NCBI GenBank assembly: GCA_963931155.1
Contig: OZ006978.1
Location: forward strand, 1,550,001 to 1,614,000
Source: CALXVA01 sp944392465
GTDB taxonomy: Bacteria > Bacillota > Clostridia > TANB77 > CAG-508
Length of the DNA stretch: 64,000 nucleotides
Reading direction: 5' to 3'
Position 1 is the first letter of the stretch. Each line of letters begins with the position of its first letter. Positions 25,416-34,576 of this stretch are shown piece after piece. Both the position numbers and the translations under genes were made by a program. Under the pieces are notes generated by a model. The model did no database searches, was not told where the DNA came from, and saw only the letters and a program-made list of their open reading frames with translations.

Positions 25416-25548
25416 ATGTAATAGGAATTTCGAAGAAATTTCCTATTACATAAAAAGGCTTTAATTTCCATCGCCTTTAAAATTTTCTACGTATAGTCGT
25501 AAACCTAAATCGGTACGAACAAAGGGAGACTTTGTTGCTTTGTTCTTT
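25414..25548. repeat. 135-bp structured intergenic repeat, copy 1
   Basis: It starts TATGTAATAGGAATTTC, folded with a reverse-complement arm ending ACATA. A GGC/GCC segment follows, then GAACAAAG...CTTTGTTC and a T-run. Copies 2 (26597) and 4 (59133) share the order; a fragment lies at 45430. Several predicted stems keep pairing despite changes, which fits a structured RNA or a miniature mobile element. Confidence 0.7.
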
Positions 25549-25577
25549 AACGTGAAAAAGTAAATCAACACAAACAA

Positions 25578-25606
25578 TTGACAATATATGTAAGAAAAGG
25601 TATAAT
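25578..25606 (+). promoter_or_regulatory. Consensus promoter of the 25650 island gene
   Basis: TTGACA (25578-25583) and TATAAT (25601-25606) with exactly 17 bp between: a perfect sigma-A consensus. A 44-nt leader follows; CGGCAA (25616-25621) can pair with TTGCCG (25658-25663) across the start codon, which could hide the ribosome binding site. Confidence 0.8.
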
Positions 25607-25649
25607 GAATAATGCTCGGCAATTTTTTACTGTAGAAAGGAGCTATTGT

Positions 25650-26075
25650 ATGGCTACTTGCCGAAAGCACAACCTGGGGAAGGTACTCGATTCACGGAAG
25701 AAAAGAGGTGCACACCGAAGCGACAGCGACTGTGCCGAATGGCTCTGGAATAAGGTCAGAAAGGCTCTGAAAGGCTTCTCTCCCTTCGAGCTGGAGCGGA
25801 TACAGCGTATTCGCGTTGAGTTTAACGCTCACGAAGAGTGTGTCGACATGTCCGTATGGGTCAAGGATGCCTCAACTAAGCGTGAGTTCAGAATCTCAAA
25901 GTACGACGATATCTTGTTGCTTTCGCCGGCTAGAATGAAGCACATTGACCGGATTATGTCTGCCATGTTGGCAACGGCCAAGCATGAAGGCTTTAAGACG
26001 GTCAGTTACTCTGACAGGGGCGTCGTTGCCAAAGACGAACTCAAGTATTGGGTGGTGAAGTGGACGGAGCAGTAA
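25650..26075 (+). CDS. Unknown basic protein, GC-richer single-gene island (141 aa)
   Basis: A 141-aa soluble protein, MATCRKHNLGKVLDSRKKRG and onward, Arg/Lys-rich in the first half and probably alpha/beta in the second. No family is recognised. A 60-base sample near its start is about 53% GC, against about 30% in neighbours. It has three in-frame CGG codons (25695, 25797, 25950), a codon absent from native genes. The start at 25650 follows GAAAGGAG. It has a perfect promoter and a long terminator of its own, so it is an autonomous unit. Confidence 0.72.
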   Translation: MATCRKHNLGKVLDSRKKRGAHRSDSDCAEWLWNKVRKALKGFSPFELERIQRIRVEFNAHEECVDMSVWVKDASTKREFRISKYDDILLLSPARMKHIDRIMSAMLATAKHEGFKTVSYSDRGVVAKDELKYWVVKWTEQ

Positions 26076-26100
26076 ACAACTGACGCCATAATTGGCGTGG

Positions 26101-26150
26101 CACGGACTCTTAGGGAATAAACCTCCTAAGGGTCCGTGGTTTTTGTTTTT
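26101..26150 (+). terminator. Terminator of the 25650 island
   Basis: CACGGAC-CTTAGG pairs with CCTAAG-GTCCGTG, followed by a T-rich run (26140-26150). A second small hairpin (GCCA/TGGC) precedes it. Confidence 0.85.
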
Positions 26151-26245
26151 TATATTAAGATGATTTTACAGATTTGCTTTGTAAGGAATAAAAAAAATAT
26201 AAAAGTTAATAATAAATAAAAAGTTTAAAGAATTTGTGTGATTAA

Positions 26246-26530
26246 ATGAAAAGAAAATTATATGACCAGATAAATAAAAAATTAGATAAATTAAATTATT
26301 TATTAACTAAAAATAAGGTGTTAGAACTAGCTGAGTTATTAGGTAATAAAAAGGAACTCCTTTTTAGAAATCTTTGGTCAGGTATGGTAAAAGGAATTGG
26401 TATAGGGATTGGTGTTACTATTATAACTGCTATAATACTATTAATACTACAAAAAATAGTTACATGGAACATTCCAATAATTGGTGAATATATTGCAGAT
26501 ATTGTTGATATAGTTAAAAATAGTAATTAA
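26246..26530 (+). CDS. DUF5665 family membrane protein
   Basis: A 94-aa protein: a charged N-terminal helix (~1-45), then GMVKGIGIGIGVTIITAIIL membrane segment and the conserved NIPIIGEYIADIVDIV end. This matches DUF5665, a small Clostridia family of unknown function. No clear ribosome binding site is visible before ATG 26246. It is bracketed by an island and a 135-bp repeat. Confidence 0.75.
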   Translation: MKRKLYDQINKKLDKLNYLLTKNKVLELAELLGNKKELLFRNLWSGMVKGIGIGIGVTIITAIILLILQKIVTWNIPIIGEYIADIVDIVKNSN

Positions 26531-26596
26531 ATTAAAAAAATTTTATTTTTGTATTTATTTTTTTTTATTCTTTATATATAATGTATAAAGAATTTT

Positions 26597-26731
26597 TTAT
26601 GTAATAGGAAATTTCTCCGAAATTCCTATTACATAAAAAGGCTATAATCGCTATTGCCTTTGAGATTTCCTCCTTGACGTCGGAAACTCAAATCGGCAAG
26701 AACAAAGGGCGACTGCGTCGCTTTGTTCTTT
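26597..26731. repeat. 135-bp structured intergenic repeat, copy 2
   Basis: Same layout as copy 1, including the perfect-stem start (TATGTAATAGGAA with TTCCTATTACATA) and the end GAACAAAGGGCGAC..GTCGCTTTGTTC then T-run, which would work as a terminator. It fills most of the 340-nt gap before pgsA. Confidence 0.75.
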
Positions 26732-26870
26732 AATAAAAAATTTATTTTTCATATTAAATAATGAATGCTTTGAAATGTTATGAACAGAAAAATGTTAAAG
26801 AAACTAGCTATTGTTTTAATGAAAAAAATAAAAAAATAAAACAACTAAAAACATGAAAGGATTGAGATAA

Positions 26871-27473
26871 ATGAATTTAGCCAACAAATTAACATTATTT
26901 AGGATTATATTAGTACCAATAATATTAATAATACCATACTTAAACATACAAGGTTCAGTATTAGGAATATCACTTACATATATAATAATAGATATAATAT
27001 TTATAATAGCATCAGCAACAGATAAATTAGATGGATATATTGCTCGTTCTAGAAATCAAATCACTACATTTGGAAAATTTCTAGACCCAATTGCAGATAA
27101 AATTTTAGTAATAGTTGCAATGCTTATTTTACTAGAGGCAGACAAAATTCCAGCGTGGATACCTGCAATAGTTGTAATTCGTGAATTTATAGTGTCTGGA
27201 TACAGACTAATTGCAGTAGAAAAAGATGGAAAAGTTATTGCTGCAAGTATATGGGGGAAAATTAAAACATGCACTCAAATGCTTGGATTAGTAGTAGCAT
27301 TTGTAGATGTTAATAGCTTTGGTGCAATTTTTAATGGAAAATTAAGCGGATTACCATTTATTATAAATTTAATTTCAACTGGTCTTTTAAGTATATCAGT
27401 TTTAGCAACAATATTCTCAGGAATTGATTATTTGAAAGAAAGTAAAGATTTATTCAAAGGAGAAATGAAATAA
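26871..27473 (+). CDS. pgsA: CDP-diacylglycerol-glycerol-3-phosphate 3-phosphatidyltransferase
   Basis: A 200-aa membrane enzyme for the committed step of phosphatidylglycerol synthesis. The CDP-alcohol phosphotransferase signature is complete at residues ~50-75: DKLDGYIARSRNQITTFGKFLDPIAD. About six membrane segments. It is followed after 1 nt by ligA, so the two are translated together. Confidence 0.93.
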   Translation: MNLANKLTLFRIILVPIILIIPYLNIQGSVLGISLTYIIIDIIFIIASATDKLDGYIARSRNQITTFGKFLDPIADKILVIVAMLILLEADKIPAWIPAIVVIREFIVSGYRLIAVEKDGKVIAASIWGKIKTCTQMLGLVVAFVDVNSFGAIFNGKLSGLPFIINLISTGLLSISVLATIFSGIDYLKESKDLFKGEMK

Positions 27474-27474
27474 A

Positions 27475-29469
27475 ATGGATAAAGAATCAGCAAAAAAAAG
27501 AGTAGCAGAATTAGTTCCTTTACTTAAATATTATACGCAAATGTATTTTGATGATAAACAAGTAGTAAGTGATTATGAGTATGATATGCTTATGAGAGAA
27601 CTTAAAAAAATAGAGGCAGAATATCCTGATTTGATAAGAAAGGATTCACCGACACAAAAAGTAGGTGCTAGTATAAAGAAAGGCTTTGAAAAAGTAACAC
27701 ATGAAGTACCACTTCAAAGTTTGCAAGATGTTTTCTCATTTGATGAAGTTAGAGAGTTTGATGAAAGAATGAGAAAATTAGCAGAAGAAAATAATATAAA
27801 ATTAGATTATGTTGTTGAAACTAAAATAGATGGATTATCTGCAGCACTTGAATATGAAAACGGAGTCTTTGTTCGAGGTGCTACCAGAGGGGATGGACTT
27901 GTTGGCGAAGATGTTACTGAAAATTTAAAAACAGTAAAATCAATTCCAAAAAAATTAAAAGAACCTATAAATATAATAGTTCGTGGAGAAGTTTTTATCG
28001 GAAAAGAAGAATTTGAAAAATTAAACGGAGATAGATTACTTGACGATGGAGAACAATTTGCAAATGCTAGAAATGCTGCTGCAGGTTCTTTAAGACAATT
28101 AGATAGTAAAATAACAGCTAAAAGACCATTAGATATCTATATATTTAATGTACAAAAATCAGATAGCATTAACTTTACAACACATTATGAAAGTTTACTT
28201 TATCTGGAAAAACTAGGATTTAATGTAAATCCTGTGAAGGTATTATGTGATAATATAGATGACGCAATAGAAACAATAAAAAAGATAGGAGAAGATAGAG
28301 AGAAACTTTCATTTGGAATAGATGGAGCAGTTGTTAAAGTAAACAATTTAGAATTAAGAGAAAAGGCTGGAACAACATATAAAGTGCCAAAATGGGCAGT
28401 TGCGTATAAATATCCTCCAGAAAGGAAAAAAACAAAATTAAAAGAGATTACTTGCCAAGTCGGAAGAACAGGAGCGATTACACCAATGGCTATATTAGAG
28501 CCAGTTGTTGTGGCAGGTTCTAAAATTTCAAAAACTACACTTCATAATGAAGATTATATAAAACAAAAAGATATAAGAGTGGGAGATACTGTTATAATAC
28601 AAAAAGCAGGAGATGTAATACCTGAGGTTGTAGGCGTTGTGAAATCAAAAAGAACTGGAGAAGAAAAAATTTATGAAATGCCAAAGGTTTGCCCTGTATG
28701 CGGAGCGCAAACAATTAGAGAAGAAGGCGAATCAGCATGGTATTGTAATGGAGTAGAATGTCCAGCAAAACTATATAGAGGGATTATTCATTTTGCTTCT
28801 AGAGATGCAATGGACATAACAGGACTCGGAGAAGCGATTATAGATGAATTAATACAACGAAAATTAATTAACAATATTGCGGATATATATAAATTAACAT
28901 TTGATGATATAGCTTCACTTAAAAAGAATGGCAAAAAGTTTGCACAAAATTTAATAAATTCAATAGAAGAAAGTAAATCAAGAGACTTATATAGACTTGT
29001 TAATGCTCTAGGAATAAGGCATGTGGGAGTTAAAATAGCAAAATCATTAACAAAAACATATGACACAATGGATAAACTAATGAATGCATCATTAGAAAGT
29101 TTATGTATGAAAGACGAGATAGGACGCATAATAGCAGAGAGTATATATAACTTCTTTAGAGAAGAACAAACAATAGATTTAATAAATAGACTAAAAGAAT
29201 ATGGCGTAAATATGGAAGCTCAAAAAGAAGATAATACAGATGATAGATTCTATGGAAAAACATTTGTATTAACAGGAAGCTTAGAAAAATATACAAGAGA
29301 GCAAGCAAGCCAAATAATAGAAAAATACGGAGGAAGAACATCAGGAACAGTATCTAAAAAAACAAGTTATGTTTTAGCAGGCGAATCAGCAGGAAGCAAA
29401 TTAACAAAAGCACAAAACCTTGGAATAACAATAATCTCAGAAGAACAATTTGCAGAAATGATAAAATAA
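27475..29469 (+). CDS. ligA: NAD-dependent DNA ligase
   Basis: A 664-aa ligase of normal length. Seen in order are the Ia NAD-binding domain, the catalytic lysine in VVETKIDGLSA (near 115), RGEVFIGKEEF, the OB-fold, a four-Cys zinc finger (CPVCGAQ...CNGVECPAK, ~405-430), helix-hairpin-helix motifs and a C-terminal BRCT domain (~590-664, FVLTGSLEKYTREQA). Essential for joining Okazaki fragments. A GGGACAGG repeat begins right at its stop codon. Confidence 0.97.
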   Translation: MDKESAKKRVAELVPLLKYYTQMYFDDKQVVSDYEYDMLMRELKKIEAEYPDLIRKDSPTQKVGASIKKGFEKVTHEVPLQSLQDVFSFDEVREFDERMRKLAEENNIKLDYVVETKIDGLSAALEYENGVFVRGATRGDGLVGEDVTENLKTVKSIPKKLKEPINIIVRGEVFIGKEEFEKLNGDRLLDDGEQFANARNAAAGSLRQLDSKITAKRPLDIYIFNVQKSDSINFTTHYESLLYLEKLGFNVNPVKVLCDNIDDAIETIKKIGEDREKLSFGIDGAVVKVNNLELREKAGTTYKVPKWAVAYKYPPERKKTKLKEITCQVGRTGAITPMAILEPVVVAGSKISKTTLHNEDYIKQKDIRVGDTVIIQKAGDVIPEVVGVVKSKRTGEEKIYEMPKVCPVCGAQTIREEGESAWYCNGVECPAKLYRGIIHFASRDAMDITGLGEAIIDELIQRKLINNIADIYKLTFDDIASLKKNGKKFAQNLINSIEESKSRDLYRLVNALGIRHVGVKIAKSLTKTYDTMDKLMNASLESLCMKDEIGRIIAESIYNFFREEQTIDLINRLKEYGVNMEAQKEDNTDDRFYGKTFVLTGSLEKYTREQASQIIEKYGGRTSGTVSKKTSYVLAGESAGSKLTKAQNLGITIISEEQFAEMIK

Positions 29470-29527
29470 TGTCAGCTTTGGGGACAGGCTCTTTTCCGCC
29501 AAAGTTGTCACTTTTGGGGACAGGTTT
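29470..29527. repeat. GGGACAGG-type repeat after ligA
   Basis: Reads TGTCA-(G)CTTTGGGGACAGGCTC, then TTTTCCGCCAAA, then GTTGTCACTTTTGGGGACAGG: two direct copies of a TGTCA..TTTGGGGACAGG unit. It begins at the TAA stop codon, as do the copies after the aldehyde dehydrogenase, polC and the DUF1294 gene. Confidence 0.8.
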
Positions 29528-29550
29528 ATTTTATGAAAAAGGAGATAATT

Positions 29551-29796
29551 ATGGATGGAAAATATACTTTTAATCAGTTTAAAGCAAATTTAGATGATGG
29601 ATATCAAATGTATTATACTTATGTACGAAATAGGTATTTACTATATAAAACTGCCGAAAATTGTTATACTCAAAAACTTTTGACAGAGGATGAGAAAAAT
29701 CCTCAACCAAGACATAGTATGCTTACTCTGAAGAGAATTAAGGAAATGTTCCCTCATATGGAGCAAATTGAATACAAAATAGGTATTGCAGAATAA
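29551..29796 (+). CDS. Small hypothetical protein (81 aa)
   Basis: An 81-aa soluble protein, MDGKYTFNQFKANLDDGYQM and onward, rich in Tyr and Lys. The start at 29551 is chosen since ATGAAAAAGGAG (29533) is its ribosome binding site. No family is recognised. It stands alone between a repeat and the FIST gene. Confidence 0.55.
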   Translation: MDGKYTFNQFKANLDDGYQMYYTYVRNRYLLYKTAENCYTQKLLTEDEKNPQPRHSMLTLKRIKEMFPHMEQIEYKIGIAE

Positions 29797-29888
29797 TACA
29801 GAAATTACGATTAAATTGCATCGCGGAACAAACAGATAATGAAGTTAAAATGCTTTGCAGAATAAATGTGATTTTTTTGTAAAAGTTA

Positions 29889-29917
29889 TTGTCAAAAAAA
29901 TATATTAAGTATATAAT
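29889..29917 (+). promoter_or_regulatory. Promoter of the FIST gene
   Basis: TTGTCA (29889-29894) and TATAAT (29912-29917), spacing 17, 52 nt before the start codon. Confidence 0.65.
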
Positions 29918-29969
29918 TTGGGTATAATGAATTTATATAAATTTATTAATTGACAAAGGAGGAATTAAT

Positions 29970-31136
29970 ATGTTAAAAGCAAACATAGGATGGAGTACAG
30001 AAGCAGATAATTTTGAAGCAGGAAGAGCCTCTGCAAAGAAGGCTGTAGTAGACTTAGTTCAAACAAAGGTAGCATTTTTGTATACATCAGCAGATAATGA
30101 TGTTAAAAAAGTGCTAGAAGGTGCAAAATCTGAACTTGGTACAGCACCAATAATAGGATGTACATCAAGTGGTGGAATCATAGTTCCAGATGGATTTATA
30201 TCATCTGAAAATGGTTTTGTAGGAATTATGGCTTTAGGAGATCCAGATACAACTGTAGGTGTTGCAGGATCTAGTAAACAAAAAGATGCAAGAGCAACAG
30301 GTAGAATGCTTGCAAAAGAGGCAATGGAAAAAGCAGGCAAAACAACTGCTCCAGCATATTTCTATATGGTAGCTTCTCCTGCAGAGGAAGAAGATTACTT
30401 AAAGGGAATAGAAGATGTTATAGGTAGAGTGCCATTCTTTGGAGGTAGTGCTGCAGATAATACAGTATCAGGAGAGTGGAGTATTTATACAAATGATACA
30501 GTATTTTCTGATGGATGTGCAGTAGCATTTTTCTATACAGACAAGAAAATGGCAAATGTTTACACAGGCGCATATCATGAGACAACTAATTCAGGAATTA
30601 TAACTAAATTAGACGGAAAGAGAACTTTAGTTGAAATAGATGGAGAGCCTGCAATGAAAAAATATTCTTCTTGGACTGGCAAAAAGTTAAAAGATTTGGC
30701 AGGAGGAAATTTACTTTCTCAAACAATATTAGCACCACTAGGAGTTAAAGATAGACTAGGAGATTTAGTAGCAATACGTCATCCAATGAACGGAAATGAT
30801 GACTATTCAATGAATATAGGAAATAATTTAGCAGTTAATACAGCTGTTATTCAAATGGAAGCAACAGTTGATGAATTAATAGATTCTACAGGAAAAGCTA
30901 TGAAAGAAGCTAAAAAGAATTTAAAAGAAGATGTTGGGGCATATCTTTTAGTTCATTGTGGAGGTAGAAAATTAGGAATAGGCGACAGAATAAATGAAGT
31001 TGCGGAACAATTAAAGAAAGAAGCAAATGGAGTTCCTTTTATGACTATATTTACATTTGGTGAGTATGGTTCAAGAGAGCATGGAGCAAACACATGCGGA
31101 GGTTTAATGCTATCATTTACAGCTATAGCTAAGTGA
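29970..31136 (+). CDS. FIST N/C domain sensory protein
   Basis: A 388-aa soluble protein with FIST-N (residues ~25-220, ending GGSAADNTVSGEWSIYTND) and FIST-C (~220-370, including VHCGGRKLGIGDRI and MTIFTFGEYG). FIST proteins are thought to bind small ligands such as amino acids in signalling. AAAGGAGGAAT precedes the ATG. It is followed closely by the aldehyde and alcohol dehydrogenases, which suggests that it senses a substrate of that pathway (inference). Confidence 0.88.
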   Translation: MLKANIGWSTEADNFEAGRASAKKAVVDLVQTKVAFLYTSADNDVKKVLEGAKSELGTAPIIGCTSSGGIIVPDGFISSENGFVGIMALGDPDTTVGVAGSSKQKDARATGRMLAKEAMEKAGKTTAPAYFYMVASPAEEEDYLKGIEDVIGRVPFFGGSAADNTVSGEWSIYTNDTVFSDGCAVAFFYTDKKMANVYTGAYHETTNSGIITKLDGKRTLVEIDGEPAMKKYSSWTGKKLKDLAGGNLLSQTILAPLGVKDRLGDLVAIRHPMNGNDDYSMNIGNNLAVNTAVIQMEATVDELIDSTGKAMKEAKKNLKEDVGAYLLVHCGGRKLGIGDRINEVAEQLKKEANGVPFMTIFTFGEYGSREHGANTCGGLMLSFTAIAK

Positions 31137-31175
31137 AGAGCAGGGGAAAAACCACAAAATAAGGAGGAATGTACC

Positions 31176-32610
31176 ATGAAAAATTTAATTGGATATGAAT
31201 GGAAAGATGCTCGTAATGGAGCAAAAATAGAAGTTGTAAATCCGGCAACAAGTGAACTTATAGACACTGTTCCAAATTGTTCAGATGAAGATGTAGATGA
31301 GGCTGTAAATGTTGCAGTAGTTGAACAAAAGAAATGGGCAGAAGTACCTATTCATGAAAGAGCAGATATACTATATAAATTTGTAGATTTAGTAGAAGAA
31401 AATAAAGAAAGATTAGCTCGGACTTTTAACCGCAGAAACAGGAAAACCTATAAAAGAAGCAAGAGGAGAAGTGGCAAATGTCAGAATAGGTGTGAGAGCA
31501 TTTATTGAAAGAGCTAAACATTTATATAATGAAAGCATACCTGCAGGTCAAGAAGCAGGACAAGAAAAAACTATGCAAATAACAAAAAGATATCCAATAG
31601 GTGTTATTGCAGCAATTATACCATTTAATTTCCCAAGTGATTTGTTTTGCCAAAAAGTACCACCAGCATTACTTATGGGGAATAGTATAATTGTAAAACC
31701 ATCTAATTACAATCCACTAACATTAACAGAATATGTGAAATTAATGATTGAAGCAGGAGTACCAGCAGGGTGTATTCAAATACTTACAGGAGATGGACCA
31801 ACATGTGGTCAAGCCTTAGCAAGACATCCAGGAGTACATTTAGTATCTTTAACAGGTGGAACTGCTGCTGGAATTCAAACAATGGGTACATGTTCACAAA
31901 ATTTAACACATGTAATGTTAGAACTTGGAGGAAATGATGCTTTTATATTCTTAGAAGATGGAGATATGGATTTAGCAGTAAAAGAAACCATCTGGGGAAG
32001 ATTATATAATGGCGGACAAGTATGCTGTGCTAGTAAGAGATTTTTAATACACAACTCAAGAAAAGCAGAGTTTATAGAAAGAATGAAAGAAGTAATTTCA
32101 AATTTAAGAGTTGGCGACCCTACAAAAGAAGATACAGATATGGGGCCAATGATTAATATAAATGCTGCAAAAAGAATTGAAGAACAAGTAAATAAAACAG
32201 TATCAGAAGGAGCTACAATAGTATGTGGAGGAAGAAGAGAAGATGCATATTATTATCCAACAATACTTGATAATGTAACAAGAGATATGGAAGTAGCAAA
32301 AGATATGGAAATATTCGGACCAGTAATTTCAGTTATAGGATTTGATACTGTAGAAGAAGCTATAGAAATTGCAAATCAGTCTTCATATGGTTTATGTGGA
32401 TGTGTAATAACTAAAGATTATTCTTTAGGAATGAAAATTGCAGACAGACTAGAATGTGGAGGAGCAATAGTAAATGGAGCAAGTTTCTACCGCTCATTCG
32501 AAATGCCATTTGGAGGATGGAAACACAGTGGAATAGGAAACGAAGGTGTTCTTACAACATTACAAGAAATGAGCAGATTAAAAACAATTATTTTGAAAAA
32601 TATATTATAA
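31176..32610 (+). CDS. Aldehyde dehydrogenase (with +1 CGG frameshift)
   Basis: A 477-aa NAD(P)-dependent aldehyde dehydrogenase if one nucleotide is skipped. The first frame runs to 31508; the second carries the rest. Conserved features are PFNFPSDLF, KPSNYNPLT, the catalytic Glu in LELGGNDAF, the catalytic Cys in YNGGQVCCASKRF and the C-terminal PFGGWKHSGIG. The break is at GCT CGG ACT (31419-31421): skipping the C gives LAGLLTAETGKPIKEARGEV. Deleting a T from the nearby TTTT also restores the frame (LARTLTAETGK), so this site alone is less decisive. AAGGAGG precedes ATG 31176. It is probably in an operon with the FIST protein. Confidence 0.88.
31419..31421 (+). other. CGG +1 frameshift site in the aldehyde dehydrogenase
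   Basis: Zero frame TTA GCT CGG ACT TTT AAC. Omitting the C gives GCT GGA CTT TTA ACC GCA GAA ACA GGA, the expected continuation into the T-A-E-T-G-K motif. Confidence 0.7.
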
Positions 32611-32760
32611 TGTCATCAAGAGGGACAGGCTCTTTTAAGACAAACCTGTCATGTTTTGGGACAGGCTTTCTATATTAAAATATATTTTAAATTAGAGAGT
32701 CTGTCCCCAAAGATGACAAAAGTGGCAGAAAAGAGCCTGTCCCCAAAAGTGACAAAAGGA
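32610..32760. repeat. GGGACAGG-type repeats in inverted pair
   Basis: The whole gap between the two dehydrogenase genes consists of one copy in forward orientation (32612-32668, starting at the stop codon) and one in reverse (32698-32760). Together they could fold into a long hairpin. Confidence 0.75.
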
Positions 32761-32770
32761 GGAATAAAGA

Positions 32771-33928
32771 ATGTCAGTTACAAAATTTGTTTTAAATGAA
32801 ACATCTTATTTTGGAGAAGGTGCTAGAAGTGTTCTAGCTGATGAAATTAAAAATAGAGGGTTTAAAAAGGTTTTGGTTGTTACCGATAAATCATTATATG
32901 AAGTTGGTGTTAGTAAAAAGGTAACAGATATATTAGATGAAGCTGGAATTGAGTACGGAGTTTATCATGATGTACTTCCTAATCCGCCAATTGCAAATGT
33001 TAATGCGGGTATTCAAATGTGCAAGGATATAGGTGCAGATGTAATAGTTGCTGTTGGTGGAGGATCAAGTATTGATACTGCAAAAGGTATTTCTATAATA
33101 ATGACAAATCCTGATAGAGCTGATGTTGTATCATTAAATGGTGCTTCTAATACAAAAAATAAAGGTTTACCAATTATAGCTCTACCAACAACAGCTGGAA
33201 CAGCTGCAGAGGTTACTATAAATTATGTTATTACAGACCCTGAAAGAGAAATAAAAATGGTGTGTGTTGATGAGCACGATATTCCAATTATTGCAATAGT
33301 TGATACAGAGCTTATGGCTTCTATGCCAAAGTCTATTGCAGCTTCAACAGGTATGGATGCTTTAACACATGCAATAGAAGGTTATATAACCAAAAATAGA
33401 AATACAATGTCTCAAATGTTTTCTATGAAAGCTATTCAATTAATATATGATAACTTAGAGAAAGCAGTTAATGAACAAGACCAAGAGGCTATAAACAATA
33501 TGGGGCTTGGTCAATATATAGCTGGTATGGCTTTTTCTAATGTTGGTCTTGGAATAGTTCATTCTATGGCTCATCAGTTAGGAGCTGTATATGATACACC
33601 ACATGGTTTAGCAAATGCTATACTTCTTCCAACAGTTATGAAATTTAATGGTGAAACAAGTTATGAGGAATATAGAGAAATATTAACTCAGGCTTTCCAT
33701 ACAGATGCTACTAGATTTACTAAAGAGGAAGTTATTAAAACTTTTTGTGAGAAAATTAAAGATTTGTCAGAGAAAGTTGGAATAACACAAACTGTAGGAG
33801 AAGTTGGTGGAAAGCAAGAAGATATACCAATGCTTGCTGATAAAGCTATGGAAGATCCTTGTAAACCAGGAAATCCAAGAGATGTTACAAGAGAAGATTT
33901 TATAAAATTATATGAAGAAGCTATGTAA
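32771..33928 (+). CDS. Iron-containing alcohol dehydrogenase
   Basis: A 385-aa group III alcohol dehydrogenase. It has the NAD site VGGGSSIDTAKGI (~95), the PTTAGTAAEVT segment (~140) and metal-binding residues in GMDALTHAIEGYI and HSMAHQLGAVYDTPHGLAN. The closest type is 1,3-propanediol/lactaldehyde reductase-like; the substrate is not certain. With the aldehyde dehydrogenase it would interconvert acid, aldehyde and alcohol. Confidence 0.9.
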   Translation: MSVTKFVLNETSYFGEGARSVLADEIKNRGFKKVLVVTDKSLYEVGVSKKVTDILDEAGIEYGVYHDVLPNPPIANVNAGIQMCKDIGADVIVAVGGGSSIDTAKGISIIMTNPDRADVVSLNGASNTKNKGLPIIALPTTAGTAAEVTINYVITDPEREIKMVCVDEHDIPIIAIVDTELMASMPKSIAASTGMDALTHAIEGYITKNRNTMSQMFSMKAIQLIYDNLEKAVNEQDQEAINNMGLGQYIAGMAFSNVGLGIVHSMAHQLGAVYDTPHGLANAILLPTVMKFNGETSYEEYREILTQAFHTDATRFTKEEVIKTFCEKIKDLSEKVGITQTVGEVGGKQEDIPMLADKAMEDPCKPGNPRDVTREDFIKLYEEAM

Positions 33929-33950
33929 AACACAGCTGAATAATAAATAG

Positions 33951-33985
33951 AAAGGAGGCTCCGCCAATGGCGGGAGCCTCCTTTT
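33951..33985. terminator. Strong bidirectional terminator
   Basis: AAAGGAGGCTCC-GCC aat GGCGGGAGCCTCCTTTT, a ~14-bp stem with one bulge, between the alcohol dehydrogenase and the convergent island gene. Confidence 0.85.
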
Positions 33986-34029
33986 GAGCTGGGTACGAGA
34001 AGAAGTCTTATTGAAGCCAAGCTTGCCGT

Positions 34030-34383
34030 TTAGATACGGCTCTTACCGCTTAAGAGAAGCTTCTCGATGCAAGAGATGGTGTAACCCATCGCGTCCCTCT
34101 GGCTGATGTGCAGTGCCACGTAAGTACCATAGGTCAAGCTCTTACCGAGCGAAATCTGGCTTACTTTGGCAAACTGCCCAACCTGAGAAAGGAACCAGTT
34201 TGCAGTCTTGAAGTTTTCGGGCAACATGTGCCGCTCTTCCCAGCTCTGGTAGATCTGGTTTCGTACGGAATCGTTCTCGTGATCGTATGAGATTGGAATG
34301 TCAATCTCGATGCGATTGAGACAGGTGTTCTCAAAGTAGCTTGAGGTCGCCTGAATCCGAACGTCCATAGTCTTACCATCCAT
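34030..34383 (-). CDS. Unknown protein, GC-richer island, paralogue A (117 aa)
   Basis: A 117-aa soluble protein, MDGKTMDVRIQATSSYFENT and onward. It has no known family but is clearly paralogous to the next island gene: I-P-I-S-[YF]-[DE] then R-x-[QE]-I-Y-[QE]-x-W, a [LM]-P segment and a conserved Q-I-x-L-G-[KS]-x-L-x-x-G-x-Y-V end. The start 34383 follows GATTGGAGG. The GC content is high and CGG is used in-frame (GTT CGG ATT). Promoter and leader are shared in form with paralogue B. Confidence 0.7.
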   Translation of the reverse strand: MDGKTMDVRIQATSSYFENTCLNRIEIDIPISYDHENDSVRNQIYQSWEERHMLPENFKTANWFLSQVGQFAKVSQISLGKSLTYGTYVALHISQRDAMGYTISCIEKLLLSGKSRI

Positions 34384-34460
34384 AAAAAACCTCCAATCGG
34401 GTTGGCTACACCTTTTGCGTAGCGTAACATAATTATACCACATTTTACTTTGTTAGTAAA
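34384..34460 (-). promoter_or_regulatory. Promoter and structured leader of paralogue A
   Basis: Minus strand: TTTACT (34460-34455) and TATAAT (34437-34432), spacing 17, preceded by GTGG. A 7-bp hairpin follows, GCTACGC aaaag GTGTAGC, then CCGATTGGAGG. Confidence 0.75.
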
Positions 34461-34520
34461 TATAATAGAGTGTTGAAATACTATTGATATATATAGTTGT
34501 TTTTTCTATTACATAAGAAA

Positions 34521-34540
34521 GCCCCCGCTAGTGTGCGGGG
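34521..34540 (-). terminator. Terminator of paralogue B
   Basis: On the minus strand CCCCGC / GCGGGGGC forms a stem followed by TTTCTTATG. A second hairpin (AAGGAGC/GCTCCTA) sits between it and the stop codon. Confidence 0.7.
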
Positions 34541-34576
34541 ACCCTAGGAGCATTTTAGAAACTAGTTGTTAGCTCC

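Noticed and set aside
31424..31427. Extra T in a TTTT run as cause of the aldehyde dehydrogenase frameshift
   Set aside because: It restores the frame, but the four other breaks sit at CGG with no homopolymer, and CGG is 3 nt away here too. One common explanation is preferred, though this site alone cannot decide.
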